64,000 bases of DNA, from the NCBI RefSeq assembly GCF_002846555.1, contig NZ_PJMS01000001.1, positions 2,356,001 through 2,420,000 on the forward strand, read 5' to 3'. The position numbers were made by a program, and so were the translations under genes. Every line of letters starts with the position of its first letter. Position 1 is the stretch's first letter. The notes under the pieces are model-generated. The model did no database searches. It worked only from the letters and a program-made list of their open reading frames with translations, and had not been told where the DNA came from. This DNA is from Aquimarina sp. MAR_2010_214 (GTDB lineage: Bacteria > Bacteroidota > Bacteroidia > Flavobacteriales > Flavobacteriaceae). Below, in pieces: positions 18,535-28,084 of the stretch.

Positions 18535-20901
18535 ATGGGAAACAACGAAGATCAGATACATCAGCTTTTGGAAAAGCTCGAAATCCTACTGAAAAGGCAA
18601 CAAGATTTCTCAACTCAAATACAAGATCTTAAAGATGAGATACACAAATTAAAAATTTCATCAGAAAACCAACCAAGTATAAAAACAGAAAAACCAATTT
18701 CTGTTTCACCTACAAACGAAATTATTGAAAAACCATCTTCTTCTATTAAGCCAGAGAATGTGCCGCCAGTATTAATAAAAGAAGAAAAACCTGTCATTGC
18801 CAAAACTAATACACCAAAAAAGAAATCTAACCTTGAAAAATTCATTGGAGAAAATCTAATCAATAAGATAGGTATCATCATTATTATAATAGGTGTTGCT
18901 ATAGGAGCAAAGTATACCATAGAACATGACTTGATAGGGCCATTAACTAGGATTATACTAGGATACCTAACAGGATTAGGGCTTTTGGGAATTGGAATGA
19001 AATTAAAGAAAAAATATGAGAATTTTAGTGCTGTACTGGTCAGTGGTGCTATGACTATATTATATTTTATTACCTTTTTAGCATATGACTTATATGGCTT
19101 AATTCCGCAGAATTTAACGTTTATCCTTATGTTATTATTTACAGCATTTACCGTTTTTGCTGCAATACAATATAATAAACAAATTATAGCTCATGTTGGA
19201 CTAGTAGGAGCATATGCAGTTCCTTTTTTGTTAAGTGATGGATCAGGTAGAGTAGTGATTCTGTTTAGTTATATGGCGATTATTAATATAGGTATCCTCA
19301 TTATTGCTATCAAAAAATATTGGAAACCTCTTTATTTTTCGTCTTTTCTATTCACCTGGATCATTTTTATGTCGTGGTATGCCGGTAAATATAGTATAGA
19401 AGAACATTTCGCTCTTGGTTTTGTATTTCTTACCACCTTTTTTATCACATTCTATCTTATGTTTCTGGTATACAAACTTAGAAAAAAGGAAAGCTTTAAA
19501 ACCATTGATGTAATCCTTCAGTTATCTAATTCATTTGTCTTTTACGGTATTGGGTTTTCAATGTTAAATAATCACGAATATGGTAAGGAATTATTAGGTG
19601 TATTTACATTGATAAATGCAGTGATCCATTTTGTGGTTAGTGTTATTGTGCATAGATTAAAACTAGCTGATCGTAACCTGTTTTATTTTGTGTCTGGTAT
19701 GGTTTTGATTTTTATTACAATTGCATTCCCTGTGCAACTAGATGGAAATTGGGTTACACTACTATGGGCAGGAGAAGCAGCATTGTTATTTTGGATTGGA
19801 CGAACAAAAAAAGTGCCGATATACGAAATTCTCTCATATCCACTATGGGCCTTAACTTTTTTTAGTCTTTTACATGATTGGATTGTAGTGTATTATCGAT
19901 ATAGCCCAACACTACCAGAAACCAAACTAATGCCAGTGTTTAATATTTATCTGATGACATCAATAATATGTATTGTGTCTTTTGCATTTATTTATATCAC
20001 ACATCGTAAAGAGAAACTATCTTTTCCTTGGCCAAAACAATCCTGGTTGTATACAATGCTTACCATAGGTCTTGTATTATTATTGGTATGTACTTCCTAC
20101 TTTACATTTTGGATAGAAATAGATAGTTATTGGAATCAGGTTTATCAAGATATAGATCACCAGTATATTTCCCAGAATATAAGTAGTACAGAACAATATA
20201 CGGTATTATCAGATACCAGAAATTTTAAAGCCATTTGGCTCATTAATTATAGCTTATTGTTTCTAGTTGTTTTATCTTTTGTAAATATCAAAAAAATTAA
20301 AAATAATGCTTTGGGATATATTACCCTTGGCTTTATATTGTTTGCTCTTTTTGGGTTTTTAACTCGAGGATTATTTCTACTTAGTGAGCTTAGAGTACAT
20401 TATCTTGAATTAAAAGAAACAGAATTTAGCGCAGAAGCCTTTTCCCATATAGGTATACGATACCTTTCTTTTGTATTCGTGGGAGGTTTATTATTTACTT
20501 TTTATAAATATGTACGTCAACAATTTCTTGGTAGAACCTTTAAGATAGCTTTTGAAATTATACTGCATTGTACATTAATCTGGATAGTGAGTAGTGAATT
20601 AATACACTGGTTGGACTTGTCTGGGTATACAGAGACATATAAACTTGGATTGAGTATTTTATGGGGTGTTTATGCTTTGTTACTCATTGTTTTAGGAATA
20701 TGGAAAAGAAAAAAACATCTACGTGTTTTAGCAATTATAGTATTTGGAATCACACTTATAAAATTATTCTTTTATGATATTTCTCATATGGAAACTATTG
20801 CCAAAACTATTGTGTTCTTAGCTTTAGGAGTGCTTCTTTTGATTATTTCGTTTTTATACAATAAATACAAACATATTATAGCAGATGAACATTCAAATTA
20901 A
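18535..20901 (+). CDS. DUF2339 polytopic membrane protein
   Basis: A 788-residue protein: an N-terminal coiled coil (about 1-45), a Pro/Lys-rich linker, the conserved KFIGENLINKIGIIIIIIGVAIGAKY entry to the membrane part, then more than twenty hydrophobic helices. This is the DUF2339 layout. Function is unknown; an envelope role is likely. It overlaps the next gene (DUF3999) by 17 bases; the two families co-occur and probably form one complex. Confidence 0.85.
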   Translation: MGNNEDQIHQLLEKLEILLKRQQDFSTQIQDLKDEIHKLKISSENQPSIKTEKPISVSPTNEIIEKPSSSIKPENVPPVLIKEEKPVIAKTNTPKKKSNLEKFIGENLINKIGIIIIIIGVAIGAKYTIEHDLIGPLTRIILGYLTGLGLLGIGMKLKKKYENFSAVLVSGAMTILYFITFLAYDLYGLIPQNLTFILMLLFTAFTVFAAIQYNKQIIAHVGLVGAYAVPFLLSDGSGRVVILFSYMAIINIGILIIAIKKYWKPLYFSSFLFTWIIFMSWYAGKYSIEEHFALGFVFLTTFFITFYLMFLVYKLRKKESFKTIDVILQLSNSFVFYGIGFSMLNNHEYGKELLGVFTLINAVIHFVVSVIVHRLKLADRNLFYFVSGMVLIFITIAFPVQLDGNWVTLLWAGEAALLFWIGRTKKVPIYEILSYPLWALTFFSLLHDWIVVYYRYSPTLPETKLMPVFNIYLMTSIICIVSFAFIYITHRKEKLSFPWPKQSWLYTMLTIGLVLLLVCTSYFTFWIEIDSYWNQVYQDIDHQYISQNISSTEQYTVLSDTRNFKAIWLINYSLLFLVVLSFVNIKKIKNNALGYITLGFILFALFGFLTRGLFLLSELRVHYLELKETEFSAEAFSHIGIRYLSFVFVGGLLFTFYKYVRQQFLGRTFKIAFEIILHCTLIWIVSSELIHWLDLSGYTETYKLGLSILWGVYALLLIVLGIWKRKKHLRVLAIIVFGITLIKLFFYDISHMETIAKTIVFLALGVLLLIISFLYNKYKHIIADEHSN

Positions 20902-22120
20902 AAACATCGTAATTCTGATATTATTTATTTGTCTTAAAGGTTATAGTCAGATGGATCAATACGCTTATAAAAGTATATTGCCAGAAATAACAGATACTTG
21001 GCATGCGATTAGTTTACCTGATGAAATGTTTAGTAATGTCTCACCAAACCTATCCGATATTAGAATTTTTGGGATAACAAACAAGAAGGACACAATAGAA
21101 GCACCTTATCTTTTACGATTAAAAGCTGAAAAAAAAACCTTTAATAAAATACCTTTTACCATCTTAAATACTTCATATAATGAAAAAGGAACATATATTA
21201 CGATGGAAATCCCAACTAAGCAAGCTATTAATCAAATTCATTTAGATTTTGAGCAATCTAATTTTGATTGGTTAATTACTTTAGAGGGAACTCAAGATCG
21301 TAAAGAATGGTATACTATAAAGGAAGATTATCGTATACTCTCCATAAAAAATGAACTTACAGATTATCAATTCACTACGATACGATTTCCTAATACACAG
21401 TATCACTATTTTAGGATACTGATAAAAGATACAAAAAAACCAGTTTTACAATCGGCTAATGTAACTAGATATGAAGTTAAAGAAGCTAACTATAAAGAAT
21501 ATGATATAGAAAGGTTAAATATTCAGAATCCTAAAGGTATCAAAAAAACTATTATAGATGTTAATCTTAAAACACCAGTTCCTGTAAGCTATATCGGTGT
21601 TGAAGTACAAGAAACTTTTGATTATTATCGTCCTATATCTATTCGTTATATGGTTGATAGCATACAAATTCAGCAAGGTAGCTGGAAGCCCCGCTATAAG
21701 GAACTTGGCTCAGGAGTACTTAATTCTATAGAAGGTAATATATTTACCAATACTAGTACAATTGCTCAGAAATTTAGATTAGAGATTGATAATCATGATA
21801 ATCAGCCTTTAAAAATTAATAAAGTTATAGTTAAAGGATATCAACATGAACTTGTTGCACGTTTTACAAATCCAGGAACATACTATCTTGTTTATGGAAA
21901 TGACAAAATGAGAAAACCTTCGTATGACCTTAATTATGTATCTGCAAATATTCCGGAAGAGATGACAACACTAATTCCTGAAGCACGGCAAACTATCGAT
22001 CACGAAGAACCTATTGTAGCAGAACCTTTGTTTACAAATAAGATTTGGTTGTGGGGGATAATGAGTATTGTGATTCTATTGTTAGGAGGATTTACATTAT
22101 CCATGATGAAAAAAAAGTAA
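20885..22120 (+). CDS. DUF3999 protein, membrane-anchored
   Basis: A 411-residue protein with a signal peptide (MNIQIKNIVILILFICLKGYSQ), two or three beta-sandwich domains that look carbohydrate- or ligand-binding (for example QIHLDFEQSNFDWLITLEGTQD) and one C-terminal membrane helix with a KKK tail (IWLWGIMSIVILLLGG). It matches DUF3999, partner of DUF2339. Its start lies inside the end of the DUF2339 gene, indicating coupled translation. Confidence 0.8.
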   Translation: MNIQIKNIVILILFICLKGYSQMDQYAYKSILPEITDTWHAISLPDEMFSNVSPNLSDIRIFGITNKKDTIEAPYLLRLKAEKKTFNKIPFTILNTSYNEKGTYITMEIPTKQAINQIHLDFEQSNFDWLITLEGTQDRKEWYTIKEDYRILSIKNELTDYQFTTIRFPNTQYHYFRILIKDTKKPVLQSANVTRYEVKEANYKEYDIERLNIQNPKGIKKTIIDVNLKTPVPVSYIGVEVQETFDYYRPISIRYMVDSIQIQQGSWKPRYKELGSGVLNSIEGNIFTNTSTIAQKFRLEIDNHDNQPLKINKVIVKGYQHELVARFTNPGTYYLVYGNDKMRKPSYDLNYVSANIPEEMTTLIPEARQTIDHEEPIVAEPLFTNKIWLWGIMSIVILLLGGFTLSMMKKK

Positions 22121-22630
22121 AAAGTGTATGGCGCTTCCTTTTTCCCGATACAGGAAAAGATTTCTAATCTTATACAAAATGATTTTTATTTCTACCAGAA
22201 TAATAAGAAAACCCAGTTAAAAGCACTTATTTTGGCTTAACTACTCTTTTTTTTAATTTTTTTCAATTTTTTTTTGAGCATTTTTATCGAATTTTTTTTG
22301 AGTATTGATAAGGGGTGCGGCCTTTTAACAGGGGGAAAAGCCCCTAGTTACTATTGTGGAAAACCGTAAATACCTTTTGAAATAATTACTTATGTTAGCA
22401 GTATTACACGTATGATAATGAAGTTTTTGCCCTTTCCAAATTGGCTTTATCAACTACAGTTTCATAGTTTGAAAAATTGATATCCTTTATGGGTGTGTCT
22501 TTGTGTAATACAGTACTGAAAATGAATAAGAAATAAGTAACTAATAAAAACGCTACGTGCCCGTTACGGCGAGATTGTGCCCAGTATATTAAACTATAGC
22601 TTACGGGCCCCAAAAAAAGAAAACTTGTAA
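22121..22630. other. Long intergenic region with dyad, repeat and GC-rich patch
   Basis: No convincing gene. It contains dyad site B (22330-22345: GGGGG-AAAAG-CCCC), a 28-base element starting AAACCGTAAATA at 22361 that recurs at 48292, and a GC-richer patch at 22550-22613 with GTGCCCGTTACGGCG and, inverted, TTACGGGCCC. A 69-codon minus-strand frame (22404-22613, TTG start) has hydrophobic runs but no recognised family. Confidence 0.4.
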
Positions 22631-23107
22631 ATGAAAATTGAATTATTATCCATTTTTGATGGGCTATTTAGTGTAGACACCAAAGAAAAGAAGACAGAAA
22701 CAAGTACTGCCAAAATTTTTATGACAGATACACATATAAACTCAGGTAGAACATTGATGATCGAAGAAGAGGCTTATGCAGTTTGGGCTTATCTCTTGAG
22801 TACAGATAAAGAAGATATTGATTTTGATGGGTTTTTATGCGCAGTAACCGATCCAAAAATTTCTGATGTAAATCTACAGGAAAATATCCAAGAAAGAAGA
22901 GATGCTCCATTACCAGCCTTATATGCTAATCGATACAGTTATGTTAAAAACCTTAAAAAGAAAGATATAAAAATACATTGGCAAGAGGAACATGTTACCA
23001 TATTCATAAAGAAAAAAGCATACCTTATTATGGATTTAAATACAAGAACCAGCTACTCAAAAGGATTAGCAAACGATTGTGACTACGGAAAACAACTAAA
23101 AAGCTAA
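22631..23107 (+). CDS. Uncharacterised 158-residue protein
   Basis: I do not recognise this protein. It is cytoplasmic, rich in Lys, Asp and Glu, with no signal peptide or membrane helix. A middle section (MIEEEAYAVWAYLLSTDKEDIDFDGFLCAV) looks helical and a later stretch (IKIHWQEEHVTIFIKKKAYLIMDL) looks like beta strands. It is monocistronic with the long regulatory-looking leader described for 22121-22630. The length and sound codon use support a real gene. Confidence 0.55.
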   Translation: MKIELLSIFDGLFSVDTKEKKTETSTAKIFMTDTHINSGRTLMIEEEAYAVWAYLLSTDKEDIDFDGFLCAVTDPKISDVNLQENIQERRDAPLPALYANRYSYVKNLKKKDIKIHWQEEHVTIFIKKKAYLIMDLNTRTSYSKGLANDCDYGKQLKS

Positions 23108-23178
23108 GCAGTTATATAATCTGCTATATGATCGAATTACTTTTCTACTACATACCTCACCTTGGTATAGAATCGCCC

Positions 23179-23215
23179 ATTATTTTCTCTCAACAACATC
23201 TAGTTCTCGATGAAA
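23179..23215. repeat. 37-bp repeat, copy 1
   Basis: Nineteen bases (ATTATTTTCTCTCAACAAC) and ten bases (CTCGATGAAA) are identical to copy 2 at 26574-26610, separated in both by eight differing bases. Read on the minus strand both encode FHR....VVERK and a stop, so they may be ends of decayed genes. The rest of 23108-23402 shows no gene. Confidence 0.6.
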
Positions 23216-23402
23216 TACAAATATTTAACTTTTGGCAGAATATCGAGATAGATATTCAATATAGAGGTATGATCTTACCGTTCAGCAAAAATATTTAACT
23301 ACAAGAATATGATTGTGTTACCTTGGTTTATAGAACAGAATTAATCACTGTTAATAGGAATCGTGTAATCTCATAAAGCCGCTAGTCAAAAATCAAAAAA
23401 TA

Positions 23403-24671
23403 ATGAACAGAAATATCATATTTATAATTAGTCTTTTAACTATAGGTCATTTATTTTCTCAACAAAAAAATACAATAGAAAAATATTACAGACATCTCAG
23501 GTATAATCATGTATCGCCACATGTTAAAATAAAAGGAATTCATGAAATAGACCATCAAGAAGCAAAACGTACGTCTCATTATGTGTTTAGATACAATAAA
23601 AAAGATCAACTGATAGAGGTTATTAATTTTCACTATCATGACCAACGTAGGCATCCCTTGGCAACTATCGGTGCTCATAGAACGGTTTTTGACTATGCTA
23701 ATGGGGTAGAGACGCGTATTTTTTATGACAAGAAAGGAAACAGAATGATCAATGATCGTGAAGTATATAAAGAGGTATATCAATATGATAAAAATGGATT
23801 CGTAAATGCATTGGATTTTTATGACCTCGATAATAATCCTATGGAATCTAATTGGAAAATTGCGAACTATCGATGGGTAAAACACAAAAAGTTAATAATA
23901 GAAAAGAGATATAATCTGCAAAATGACCTTGTTGATATTTCTCCATATTTTGAATTTAGTATCACAGGGATTTTATATAGAAAAGACGGATCTCCAAAAG
24001 CTAACTATAACCTTAATGAGAAGTTAGAAATTCAGGAAAATTCAATAGGAATTGCCTCTTATGAAGATACCTATGATGAAAAAGGAAATCATATTAAATA
24101 TTCTTATCACAATGCAAAAGGAGAATTAACTAAAAATCAATGGAACTTTGCAGCCAATACTCAAGAGTTTGATAGCAATGGTTACCTTATAAAAGGAGCA
24201 ATGTTTGATGAGAATAATGAATTAATCCACAAACGAGATTTTCCTTCTGTTACTCGTATTAGGATGGCTAAACCGGCAAGCAAAAAAGATACCATAGAAA
24301 TTCGAGAAAAATCTTTAGGATATTTAATAGCATTACAAGAGTTGAAACCTGATTTAATGAAAGAAGTATTTCATGAGGACTTAGCTAAACGAACGATGGG
24401 TTTTGATCAAGAAAAAGAAAAAGAAGTGATTAGAGAGACTACCTATAAAGAGATGATAGAATATGCAAAATCATGGAATAAAACCGGAACCAGATTTCCG
24501 CCCAACCCAAGTAATGAAATCAAGATATTAGATATCTATAATCGTATAGCGACAGTTAAATTGATCTCAGATAATTGGGTAGAATATTTACACTTAATAA
24601 GAACAAATGGAGAATGGGATATTATTAATTTATTATGGCAACATAAGAATATAGATCGATATCCAAAATAA
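23403..24671 (+). CDS. Secreted protein with YD-type repeats and a lumazine-binding-like (NTF2) C-terminus
   Basis: A 422-residue exported protein: signal peptide (1-19), then repeats of the form YD-KNGF-NALDFYD / YDEKGNHIKYSYHNAKGEL (about 60-285), resembling Rhs/MORN-like beta repeats, and a C-terminal NTF2-fold domain (about 300-420: LGYLIALQELKPDLMKEVFHEDLAKRTM ... GEWDIINLLW) like the 'putative lumazine-binding' family. Function unknown. It converges with the LytTR regulator gene. Confidence 0.6.
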   Translation: MNRNIIFIISLLTIGHLFSQQKNTIEKYYRHLRYNHVSPHVKIKGIHEIDHQEAKRTSHYVFRYNKKDQLIEVINFHYHDQRRHPLATIGAHRTVFDYANGVETRIFYDKKGNRMINDREVYKEVYQYDKNGFVNALDFYDLDNNPMESNWKIANYRWVKHKKLIIEKRYNLQNDLVDISPYFEFSITGILYRKDGSPKANYNLNEKLEIQENSIGIASYEDTYDEKGNHIKYSYHNAKGELTKNQWNFAANTQEFDSNGYLIKGAMFDENNELIHKRDFPSVTRIRMAKPASKKDTIEIREKSLGYLIALQELKPDLMKEVFHEDLAKRTMGFDQEKEKEVIRETTYKEMIEYAKSWNKTGTRFPPNPSNEIKILDIYNRIATVKLISDNWVEYLHLIRTNGEWDIINLLWQHKNIDRYPK

Positions 24672-24740
24672 TCTTGATGAAAATAGAATTTTGAAAATAA
24701 GAAACATCTTCAATTATAAAAAAATGAATGAGAATTCGTG

Positions 24741-25457
24741 TTATTTCCAAACCTTTTTTCCGGTCTGGTATATTTTCTCCAGAGCATTATCTCTGTAGCT
24801 TCTTCCCATCGGAATGATATGATCATCAATTTCTAATGTGTTTCCTTGTATCCCATTGATATAGTGAAAGTTGATAATAAAAGATTTATGAACCTGTACA
24901 AACTGAGAAGAAGGTAATAGCTCTAACATTCCTGAAAGTGTCTGATAGGTGACAAAAAACCTGTCTTTTAGAACTACTTTAATATAATCTTTTAAGCTTT
25001 CAATTAATAAAATATCAGTGTGATACACTTTTATTTTTTTATTGTCTACTTTGAAGAAGGCAGCATCAGGGATTGTTTCAGCAATTTTAACAGCCGGATC
25101 AGTGTGTGCTCTCACTTTCTCAATAGCCTGTACAAAACGATAAAAAGGAATTGGTTTTATTAGGTAGTCAACAGCATTAAGCTCAAACCCATCTACGGCA
25201 TAATGACGATGTGCTGTTGTGAAAATAACCTTGGGAGGAGAAGAAACGGCCTTTAAAAAATTGATGCCATTCAACATAGGCATTTGTATATCAAGAAAAA
25301 TAAGGTCAACTGTTTCGGTATTTAAGAATTCAATAGCAGATAAAGCATCATCAAATTTTCCAACTTCGGATAAAAAATCTAACCTGCTGATATAATCAGA
25401 AATAACATCTTGAGCTAGTGGCTCATCATCTACAATAATACATTTTATAGTATTCAT
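24741..25457 (-). CDS. LytTR-family response regulator
   Basis: A 238-residue regulator: receiver domain with phospho-acceptor Asp56 (LIFLDIQMPMLNG), acidic pocket IIVDDEP at 8-13 and conserved Lys in YLIKPIPF, then a LytTR DNA-binding domain (about 135-238; FVQVHKSFIINFHYI, IPMGRSYR). Its start codon overlaps the kinase stop codon by one base, so the pair is one operon. Targets are unknown. Confidence 0.92.
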   Translation of the reverse strand: MNTIKCIIVDDEPLAQDVISDYISRLDFLSEVGKFDDALSAIEFLNTETVDLIFLDIQMPMLNGINFLKAVSSPPKVIFTTAHRHYAVDGFELNAVDYLIKPIPFYRFVQAIEKVRAHTDPAVKIAETIPDAAFFKVDNKKIKVYHTDILLIESLKDYIKVVLKDRFFVTYQTLSGMLELLPSSQFVQVHKSFIINFHYINGIQGNTLEIDDHIIPMGRSYRDNALEKIYQTGKKVWK

Positions 25458-26494
25458 TAATTATCTAGTTTAATGCTTAGGTCTACATAAAACTTATGTT
25501 CTCGTTCTTCTAATCTAAAGGTATGTTTTTGAGGGTAAATAATTTGTAATCTTTTTGATAAATTTTGAACACCAATCCCATTCTTATTACCTTCTTTTAT
25601 AGAGTTTCCTACAGGATTAATAGTGCTGATGTGTAATTCATTATTTTTAACCCCTATTTTTATTTGTATGTCCACATCCCCTCTTTCATTTAGGGAACAA
25701 TGTTTAAAGGCATTTTCGACGATAGGAATTAGAATAAGAGGAGTAATCATTATACCGTTAAAATTACCAGTGATTTCTATCTGTAAATTTAAACGATTTC
25801 CAAAACGTAACTTTTCCAATTCTATATAGTCATGTAAATGGTGTATCTCTTTTTCTAAGGAGATTTTATCTTCACTACCTTCATATAGTGTATAAGACAA
25901 TAGGTTTGATAATTGTAATAGAGCTTCTGGGGTTTTCTTTGAACCTTTTAATGATAATGAGTACAGATTGTTTAAGGTGTTAAAGAGGAAATGAGGATTC
26001 ATTTGAGATCTCAAAAAATTTAACTCACTGATTTTTTGTTCTTTCTTTATTTTTTCTATGAAGACCTTATTTTCGTAGTAATCCTGTAAAATTTTAATAG
26101 CAGTAGGAGGGCCAAACCATAATAATATTGCTCTTGCAAAATCTAGTATTCTGGGTAAAGAAAAAAAATCAAGAGGAAGTTTTGGTATTTCTAATAAAAT
26201 CGGGTAGACAAAGTAATATTGAGAAAGTTTTACAAGTAATGCGTTTATAATAAGAAGAGGAATGAAAGCCAGAAAATAGTATGCATAGCGTTTAGTACTA
26301 ATGTACTTGGGCCACAAGTAATACATATGCACGTAGTAAAATGGAATTTCTAGTAAACAAGCCAGATACTTATAAGAGGCTTTTATGAAAGAAGCACCAT
26401 ACATTACATCCATTACTATCCAAATCAATAAATAAAGAATCCAAAAAGCAATATGCTTTAAAGTTCGGTTTTTAAAGAATACAGGAATTGTCAT
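25457..26494 (-). CDS. LytS-type sensor histidine kinase
   Basis: A 345-residue kinase: four membrane helices (about 14-32, 42-60, 70-92, 115-130), then a His_kinase domain (PF06580 type) with phospho-acceptor His168 in RSQMNPHFLFNTLNNLYSL and an HATPase_c domain with the N box IVENAFKHC and G box GIGVQNLSKRL. It has no large sensory domain, so it probably senses through its membrane part. It is the cognate kinase of the LytTR regulator. Confidence 0.92.
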   Translation of the reverse strand: MTIPVFFKNRTLKHIAFWILYLLIWIVMDVMYGASFIKASYKYLACLLEIPFYYVHMYYLWPKYISTKRYAYYFLAFIPLLIINALLVKLSQYYFVYPILLEIPKLPLDFFSLPRILDFARAILLWFGPPTAIKILQDYYENKVFIEKIKKEQKISELNFLRSQMNPHFLFNTLNNLYSLSLKGSKKTPEALLQLSNLLSYTLYEGSEDKISLEKEIHHLHDYIELEKLRFGNRLNLQIEITGNFNGIMITPLILIPIVENAFKHCSLNERGDVDIQIKIGVKNNELHISTINPVGNSIKEGNKNGIGVQNLSKRLQIIYPQKHTFRLEEREHKFYVDLSIKLDN

Positions 26495-26573
26495 ATAATA
26501 TAGGTGTACTTAGATTCATACTTTATATGAATAAAACAGGTTGTAATATCGTTAAATTATTAGATACTCTACT

Positions 26574-26610
26574 ATTATTTTCTCTCAACAACGCTTCCTG
26601 CTCGATGAAA
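26574..26610. repeat. 37-bp repeat, copy 2
   Basis: Direct repeat of 23179-23215 (29 of 37 positions identical, in two fixed blocks around an 8-base variable core). The pair brackets the lumazine-like gene and the LytS/LytTR operon. On the minus strand a 31-codon frame from ATG 26670 ends here. Confidence 0.6.
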
Positions 26611-26700
26611 AATGAAAATTAGATGCTTGCATAATGCGTTTAGAGTCCATACAATAAAGATTAATAACATCTGCTATTTCTTCTTTGAAGTGTATTTTAT

Positions 26701-26728
26701 TTGATTTCCTGATAAAAAACTATATTTG
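26701..26728 (+). promoter_or_regulatory. Promoter of candidate small RNA
   Basis: TTG at 26701, a 17-base spacer and TATATTTG at 26721: full agreement with the Bacteroidota promoter form. No gene start follows; instead a short structured region and a strong terminator do. Confidence 0.6.
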
Positions 26729-26732
26729 CGGC

Positions 26733-26813
26733 TTAGTTATAATTGCATTTTATATAACTAAACGTAAACCATTTTGAAAACGGAGTAAGTTTAAGTACCT
26801 ACTCCGTTTTTTT
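26733..26813 (+). ncRNA. Candidate small RNA, about 80 nt, two hairpins
   Basis: The transcript predicted from the promoter at 26701 would begin near 26733. It contains a perfect 9-bp hairpin (TTAGTTATA at 26733-26741 with TATAACTAA at 26753-26761), a short single-stranded AAACGTAAACC linker, and an intrinsic terminator with an 11-bp stem (AAAACGGAGTA) and seven T. No start codon with a meaningful frame lies within. I recognise no Rfam family. It may be a trans-acting regulatory RNA or an orphan leader. Confidence 0.5.
26777..26813 (+). terminator. Terminator of the candidate small RNA
   Basis: 11-bp perfect stem, 12-base loop, run of seven T. Confidence 0.85.
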
Positions 26814-27075
26814 GCTTTTATGAAAAAAGAGTAGAAAAAGGTACTTAATAATTGATATCTTAGCCTTTATACCAGTTATACTTTGAATTTATTATAAAAG
26901 AAAATCAACTATTTTTTGTTTACGCAAAAAAAAATTCAGTATAGCCACTTGTACTGAGCTAAGTTGAAGTATAGCTATGGTTAATTTTTATTTTGAAACA
27001 TTGGCAGAAAAGAGAGTTTTATTGCGGTAAATTCGAAGTGTAAATAGTATTATACAGTATCATAGATTAGATCTT

Positions 27076-27272
27076 TTGAGAATACACATATTTGGAGCTT
27101 TAGGGATTAGGTATAACAACGTTGGTCAAATTTTGATGGCCGCAGTCTTACTGTACATAAGAATTGGATTAAAAAATTAAAATGTCCTGTCATACAAATT
27201 GAAGGAGATACTACAATTGAAGAACGCATGCAACATGTGTTATCCCAAATACATAAAAATGGTGATCACTAA
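27076..27272 (+). pseudogene. Decayed P-loop ATPase (adenylate-kinase-like AAA family)
   Basis: Two in-phase-broken pieces of one gene. From a TTG at 27076 the frame reads MRIHIFGALGI, the beta strand and start of a Walker A loop (expected IFGASGSGTTTLG), then is lost. A second frame (27117-27272, 51 codons, no start) reads RWSNFDGRSLTVHKNWI and CPVIQIEGDTTIEERM to a stop, the C-terminus of small P-loop proteins that begin with that Walker loop. The middle of about 130 residues is missing. An internal deletion plus frameshift explains it. The next gene starts 12 bases later. Confidence 0.6.
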
Positions 27273-27284
27273 AAATGGGTATTC

Positions 27285-27833
27285 ATGTCTATACAGAAAA
27301 ATAAAAACAAAAATAAAAGTGCTGATTGTGTGGTAGCAGAAGATCATATTTATTTTCCCAAAGGATATTGTTTTAAGTATGGATTTCTAAAAAACAAAAA
27401 GAAATTACCATTTTCAATCATAGATGAAATCAGAACGAATACATTCCCTGTTACAGCAAAAATTAATACCAACGAAATCATATTCCTACAAGGTTTGGAT
27501 GAGAAAAAATGTATTGAGATTAAAGAAAAATCAAATATAAGCTTAACTACTCCAGTTGATAATTGGTCATTATTATGTGATGAGTTTTTGGATACGGAAT
27601 GTAGTAATGAACAACAAGAGGATGTAATACAATTACTTATGGAAAACGGAATTAATAGAGATGAGGTAAATGGAATACGTAAACGAATTTCTTCTAGAAT
27701 GTTAATCCTAACCTTTTTTTCGTGGGAGTGGATGTATTATGGGCAATTTGATGTTCTTAAACAATTATGGCCTTTAAATCAAAAAAAGTATTGGTGGACA
27801 ATGGAGATTGCTTTAAGAAGCAAAAAAGATTGA
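27285..27833 (+). CDS. Uncharacterised 182-residue protein
   Basis: I do not recognise this family. The protein is cytoplasmic, Lys-rich at the start, with a beta-rich first half (EDHIYFPKGYCFKYGF; LPFSIIDEIRTNTFPVTAKINTNEIIFLQGLD) and a Trp/aromatic-rich C-terminus (FFSWEWMYYGQFDVLKQLWPLNQKKYWW). Its placement 12 bases after a decayed P-loop ATPase gene suggests the two once formed an operon. It may persist as a remnant with its own translation. Confidence 0.55.
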   Translation: MSIQKNKNKNKSADCVVAEDHIYFPKGYCFKYGFLKNKKKLPFSIIDEIRTNTFPVTAKINTNEIIFLQGLDEKKCIEIKEKSNISLTTPVDNWSLLCDEFLDTECSNEQQEDVIQLLMENGINRDEVNGIRKRISSRMLILTFFSWEWMYYGQFDVLKQLWPLNQKKYWWTMEIALRSKKD

Positions 27834-28084
27834 TCGTTTTTTTGTTGTTTTACTATTTTTAGTATGACTTATTAATCATATCTTCTTTCTTGATTTAGAA
27901 GATAAAGTACCCAAAAGACCTGAAAAACTATAGATTCCATTTAATTAAACACACTTCCACTGTCACCAGATTGCGAACCAATTACATTCTTCACAATTTA
28001 TATTTTTTAGAACTCTCATTTCTGGTTGGCCCATGTGTTAATCGAGAGTAATGGTAGTTTGTCATTTTTCAGATCTTTTGATTA

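Noticed and set aside
22404..22613. 69-codon minus-strand frame with hydrophobic stretch
   Set aside because: Needs a TTG start in a GC-rich patch, has no recognised family, and the open frame continues upstream antisense to the next gene; reported only as an intergenic oddity.
23451..23885. 144-codon minus-strand frame
   Set aside because: Entirely opposite the secreted repeat protein, whose repeats and signal peptide are convincing.
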